Origin: an uncultured Prevotellaceae bacterium
GTDB lineage: Bacteria; Bacteroidota; Bacteroidia; Bacteroidales; Bacteroidaceae
Assembly: GCA_946539635.1 (NCBI GenBank)
Contig: CAMNHS010000057.1
Span: 1-8,356, forward strand
Length of the DNA stretch: 8,356 nt
Reading direction: 5' to 3'
Below the pieces are notes generated by a model. The model did not search any database, had not been told where the DNA came from, and saw only the letters and a list, made by a program, of their open reading frames with translations. Shown piece by piece: positions 5,147 through 8,356 of the stretch. The first letter of the stretch is position 1. Each line of letters opens with the position of its first letter. Position numbers and translations under genes: made by a program.

Positions 5147-7093
5147 ATGATAAGATATCGAAGCATAATATTATGTTTGCTATTGTTGAGTTACATACCT
5201 GTTAATATGATGGCACAGAAACGACTTACACTTGAGGAACTAAACTTTGGTGGTGTAAACTATGCTTCTATGTCACCAGTCCGCAAGCACTATAAGTGGA
5301 AAGGTAACGAACTTATAGAGTCGGAAGAAAAGGATGCCGAGAAATATCCTCAGGTAGTATCTCGTGACCATAATATATATGTGAAGTTATCTGCTGATTC
5401 CGAAGAGAAACAGGTTACCTTTGATGGTTCCCGGGAAATAGTCTATGGCGAGTCTGTTCATCGAAACGAGTGGGGGATAGAAACTGGTATCTTTATGTCT
5501 CCAGACAGGAGCAAGGTGGCTTTCTATCGCATGGACCAGTCGATGGTGACAGATTATCCACAGGTGAGCATTGCCGACTATGAAGCAAAATATGAGCCTG
5601 ACAAATATCCTATGACAGGTTCTAAGAGCCATAAGGTCACAATAGGCATTCTGGAATTGTCAGAAGGAAAGGACCTCAAACCTCATTATCTTGATTTGGG
5701 TGATGTCACAGACAGATATTTCACTAATATCTCATGGGGGCCAGATAGTAAGACTTTGTATCTCATAGAGTTGAACAGAGACCAGACTGAGTCTCATCTG
5801 GATGCCTATGATGTGGCAACAGGCAAGAAGAAAACTACATTGTTTGTAGAAAAGGATGATAAATACGTAGAACCTCTGCATCCGATTACCTTCCTGCCTT
5901 GGGATGATAGCAAATATATTTACTGGAGTCAAAAGGATGGTTATTGGCATCTGTATCTTGGTTCTGTAGATGCCCCCCAAGATCTCATTCAGCTCACAAA
6001 GGGAGAATGGGTGGTGCTTGATATGATAGGATTCTGCAAGAGTGAGAAGACTGTTATTATTTCTGCAAATAAGGAGAGTCATGTGCAGAGAAACCTCTAT
6101 CGTCTGGACCTCAGCAAGATGCCAGCAAAAGGAAAGACAGCAAAGCTAACCCTGCTGGATAATGGCAAAGGTGTGCATGGTGGAAAACTCAATGATGATG
6201 GTACTATGCTGCTTGATATCTGGGCAGAACCTGATGTTCCTCGTGCCTATGCTACCATCAATGTAAAGACAGGGGAGAGAAAGGAGGTCTTCAGGGCTCC
6301 AAATCCTTGGGAGGGATATGATATTCCCATTTATAAGCATGGTACCATTACTGCAGCTGACGGCAAGACAGAGCTGCACTACAGAATGGTACTTCCGAAG
6401 GATTTTGACGAAACAAAGAAATATCCTACTGTAGTATATGTATATGGTGGTCCTCATGCTCACAACATTGAGGCTGCCTGGCATTGGGCTTCCCGACCTT
6501 GGGAGACATATATGGCAGGAGAGGGGTATATACTCTTTATCCTCGACAACAGAGGCTCTGAACATCGTGGAAAGGATTTTGAGCAGGTGATATATCGCCA
6601 GATGGGACAGGAGGAAATGAAAGACCAGATGAAGGGTGTGGAATTTCTCAAGTCTCTGCCTTACGTAGATATGGATAGGCTCGGAGTTCATGGCTGGAGC
6701 TATGGCGGCTATATGACAATCTCTTTGATGACGAATTACAAGGATGTCTTCAAGGTTGGTGTGGCAGGAGGCCCTGTTATCGATTGGAAATGGTATGAGA
6801 TTATGTATGGAGAGAGATATATGGATACTCCACAGGACAATAAGGAGGGCTATGAGAAGTGTTCCTTGCTGTCTAAGGCAAAAGACCTGTCAGGACGACT
6901 GCTCATCATAACAGGAGGAAATGACAAGACGGTTGTTCCTCAGCATTGTCTCAGCTTTATCTATGAATGTAACAAAGCTGGCACTTATCCGGATTTCTTT
7001 ATATTCCCAGAGGAGGAACATAATATGAAGAAACATCAGTCAGTGGTTCTGCATGAACACATAACACGATATTTCAACGATTTTCTAAAATAA
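5147..7093 (+). CDS. ptpA: Secreted prolyl tripeptidyl peptidase (S9B), shortened propeller
   Basis: A serine exopeptidase expected to remove Xaa-Xaa-Pro tripeptides from peptide N-termini in the periplasm. Residues 1-23 form a signal peptide (hydrophobic 7-17, probable cleavage after MMA); Cys10 is not in a lipobox. A DPP IV-type beta-propeller follows (about 30-390), then the alpha/beta-hydrolase domain. The triad is Ser518 (GWSYGG), Asp593 (GGND) and His625 (EEHN). Their spacing equals that of Porphyromonas gingivalis PtpA (Ser603, Asp678, His710 as I recall), a constant offset of 85, and Glu551 (YEIMYGERY) matches its Glu636. Glu108 in HRNEWGIE matches Glu205, so the N-terminus-binding residues that set PtpA apart from DPP IV are kept. 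At 648 residues against 732, it lacks about 90 residues between LTLEEL (27-32) and Glu108, roughly two propeller blades. It sits 6 bases after the methyltransferase and 19 before purD. Confidence 0.9.
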   Translation: MIRYRSIILCLLLLSYIPVNMMAQKRLTLEELNFGGVNYASMSPVRKHYKWKGNELIESEEKDAEKYPQVVSRDHNIYVKLSADSEEKQVTFDGSREIVYGESVHRNEWGIETGIFMSPDRSKVAFYRMDQSMVTDYPQVSIADYEAKYEPDKYPMTGSKSHKVTIGILELSEGKDLKPHYLDLGDVTDRYFTNISWGPDSKTLYLIELNRDQTESHLDAYDVATGKKKTTLFVEKDDKYVEPLHPITFLPWDDSKYIYWSQKDGYWHLYLGSVDAPQDLIQLTKGEWVVLDMIGFCKSEKTVIISANKESHVQRNLYRLDLSKMPAKGKTAKLTLLDNGKGVHGGKLNDDGTMLLDIWAEPDVPRAYATINVKTGERKEVFRAPNPWEGYDIPIYKHGTITAADGKTELHYRMVLPKDFDETKKYPTVVYVYGGPHAHNIEAAWHWASRPWETYMAGEGYILFILDNRGSEHRGKDFEQVIYRQMGQEEMKDQMKGVEFLKSLPYVDMDRLGVHGWSYGGYMTISLMTNYKDVFKVGVAGGPVIDWKWYEIMYGERYMDTPQDNKEGYEKCSLLSKAKDLSGRLLIITGGNDKTVVPQHCLSFIYECNKAGTYPDFFIFPEEEHNMKKHQSVVLHEHITRYFNDFLK

Positions 7094-7112
7094 CACAACA
7101 TACAAAGAAAAA

Positions 7113-8356
7113 ATGAATATTCTATTATTGGGATCAGGTGGTAGAGAGCATGCGCTTGCATGGAAAATAGCGCAGAGTAATAAATGTGATGTCCTTTATA
7201 TTGCACCAGGAAATGCTGGAACAGATGGTGTCGGTGGTAAGGGAAAGAACATAAATATCAAGGCTGACGATTTTGAGGCCATAAAGTCTTTTGTTCTCGA
7301 GAATAATGTGAAAATGGTTGTTGTAGGTCCTGAAGATCCATTGGTAAAGGGTATCTATGATGACTTTAAGGGTGATGCCCGCACAAAGGATATCCCTGTC
7401 ATCGGACCTTCTAAGGCTGGTGCTGTGCTCGAAGGCTCAAAGGATTTTGCCAAGAGTTTTATGAAACGTCATAACATCCCAACAGCAGCTTATGAAACCT
7501 TCGACGGAGAACATCTGGAAGAGGGTTTGAAATTCCTTGAGACATTGCAGGCTCCTTATGTTCTGAAAGCTGACGGTCTGTGTGCAGGAAAGGGCGTGCT
7601 GATATTGCCAACCCTCGAGGAAGCAAAGAAAGAGCTCAAGGAGATGCTTGGTGGCATGTTTGGCAATGCTTCTTCAAAAGTGGTCATAGAGGAATTCCTC
7701 AGTGGCATAGAGTGTTCAGTCTTTGTAATTACTGACGGAAAGAACTATAAGATTCTCCCAGAGGCAAAGGATTATAAGCGTATCGGAGAAGGCGATACGG
7801 GCTTGAATACTGGTGGTATGGGTAGTGTTACTCCTGTTCCTTTTGCTACAAAAGAATGGATGGCAAAGGTAGAAGAACGCATCATAAAGCCTACAGTAAA
7901 GGGCCTTGCTGATGAGAATATCTGCTATAAGGGCTTTATCTTTTTTGGTCTGATAAACTGTCAGGGTGAGCCAAAGGTGATAGAATATAACTGCCGAATG
8001 GGTGACCCGGAGACAGAGAGTGTCATGCTGCGTCTGAAGAGTGATATCGTAGATCTCTTCGAGGGTGTTGCTGATGAGAATCTTGATACCAAGAGCATAG
8101 AGTTCGACCCACGCTCTGCTGTCTGCGTAATGATGGTGAGTGGCGGATATCCACAGGCTTATGAAAAGGGCTTCCCTATCTCTGGCATCAATGATGTTGA
8201 GGGCAGCATCGTTTTCCATGCTGGTACTGCACTGAAAGACGGACAGGTGGTGACGGCTGGTGGAAGAGTTATCTGCGTGGTGTCTTACGGAAAGGATAAG
8301 GCTGAGGCGCTCGAAAAATCCTTCAAGGAAGCCCAGAAGATACAGTATCAGGGCAA
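7113..8356 (+). CDS. purD: Phosphoribosylamine-glycine ligase, C-terminus cut by window edge
   Basis: Joins phosphoribosylamine and glycine with ATP, the second step of purine synthesis, in the cytoplasm. ATG 7113 opens a frame running to the right edge (414 codons plus two bases); family members are near 420-430 residues, so only about ten are missing. Motifs appear in order: [14 protein letters not shown] (4-17), APGNAGT (31-37), VVGPEDPL (70-77), [17 protein letters not shown] (98-114), ATP-grasp [11 protein letters not shown] (152-162), [12 protein letters not shown] (232-243) and metal-binding [12 protein letters not shown] (291-302). Two positions differ from the commonest form: Cys157 where Ala is usual in KADGLAAGKGV, and Cys294 where Val is usual in E-[FY]-N-V-R. 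Both are small residues and activity is not in doubt. It follows the tripeptidyl peptidase after 19 bases with no visible promoter, so it is probably co-transcribed. Confidence 0.95.
   Translation, partial: MNILLLGSGGREHALAWKIAQSNKCDVLYIAPGNAGTDGVGGKGKNINIKADDFEAIKSFVLENNVKMVVVGPEDPLVKGIYDDFKGDARTKDIPVIGPSKAGAVLEGSKDFAKSFMKRHNIPTAAYETFDGEHLEEGLKFLETLQAPYVLKADGLCAGKGVLILPTLEEAKKELKEMLGGMFGNASSKVVIEEFLSGIECSVFVITDGKNYKILPEAKDYKRIGEGDTGLNTGGMGSVTPVPFATKEWMAKVEERIIKPTVKGLADENICYKGFIFFGLINCQGEPKVIEYNCRMGDPETESVMLRLKSDIVDLFEGVADENLDTKSIEFDPRSAVCVMMVSGGYPQAYEKGFPISGINDVEGSIVFHAGTALKDGQVVTAGGRVICVVSYGKDKAEALEKSFKEAQKIQYQG

Noticed and set aside
4716..5150. Two plus-strand open frames overlapping the methyltransferase tail
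   Set aside because: They are alternative frames of the same charged, purine-rich DNA; the main frame continues without a break to 5140.
5147..5215. Lipoprotein signal at Cys10 of the tripeptidyl peptidase
   Set aside because: The residues before Cys10 are I-I-L, not the small residue a lipobox needs, and a normal cleavage site follows MMA at residue 23.
6146..6691. Minus-strand open frames of 181 and 63 residues
   Set aside because: Antisense to the propeller and hydrolase parts of the tripeptidyl peptidase; no recognisable domain.
7716..8219. Minus-strand open frame of 167 residues
   Set aside because: Antisense to purD, whose motifs cover the same bases.
1..8356. CRISPR array, insertion sequence, tRNA or phage genes
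   Set aside because: No spaced repeats, transposase motifs, terminal inverted repeats or cloverleaf candidates were seen; the genes look like ordinary chromosomal ones.

Overview
The window looks like chromosome from a member of the Bacteroidetes, most likely Prevotella or a close relative. Three things point there: family-specific proteins (a signal-less M49 dipeptidyl peptidase III of the Bacteroides type, a membrane-anchored CCDC81-type HU protein, and a prolyl tripeptidyl peptidase closely resembling Porphyromonas PtpA); two promoters of the Bacteroidetes form (TTTG-like -33, about 19-20 bases, TAnnTTTG -7); and starts without Shine-Dalgarno sequences. No mobile element, tRNA, rRNA or CRISPR array is visible.

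Layout. Positions 1-1034 (minus strand) hold the N-terminal half of dipeptidyl peptidase III, cut by the window edge before its zinc motif. Positions 1035-1318 are a divergent, AT-rich control region with one promoter facing each way and a leader of about 115 bases that can fold in front of the rightward genes. Six genes then run on the plus strand: an HU-domain membrane protein (1319-2227), a zinc-ribbon/FHA protein overlapping it by 23 bases (2205-2675), serine O-acetyltransferase (2756-3568), an RlmL-type rRNA methyltransferase with a long R/D-rich tail (3581-5140), a secreted prolyl tripeptidyl peptidase (5147-7093) and purD (7113 to the right edge, lacking only roughly the last ten residues). 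Gaps between them are -23, 80, 12, 6 and 19 bases, with no visible terminator, so one long transcript is plausible.

How the genes fit together. The last four are housekeeping or peptide-nutrition genes (cysteine synthesis, rRNA modification, proline-peptide breakdown, purine synthesis) with no obvious shared pathway. The two peptidases fit an organism that feeds on peptides: the S9 enzyme should act in the periplasm, the M49 enzyme in the cytoplasm. The HU protein and the FHA protein look like a functional pair because they overlap.

Most worth a second look: the S9 peptidase lacks about 90 N-terminal residues relative to Porphyromonas PtpA, about two propeller blades, while its catalytic region is colinear; the HU/FHA pair, where the HU protein lacks the SPOR domain expected of its family and the FHA domain has a degenerate phosphothreonine site; and a heptanucleotide tandem repeat present both between genes (2681-2715) and, in related form, inside the methyltransferase tail (4985-5012).
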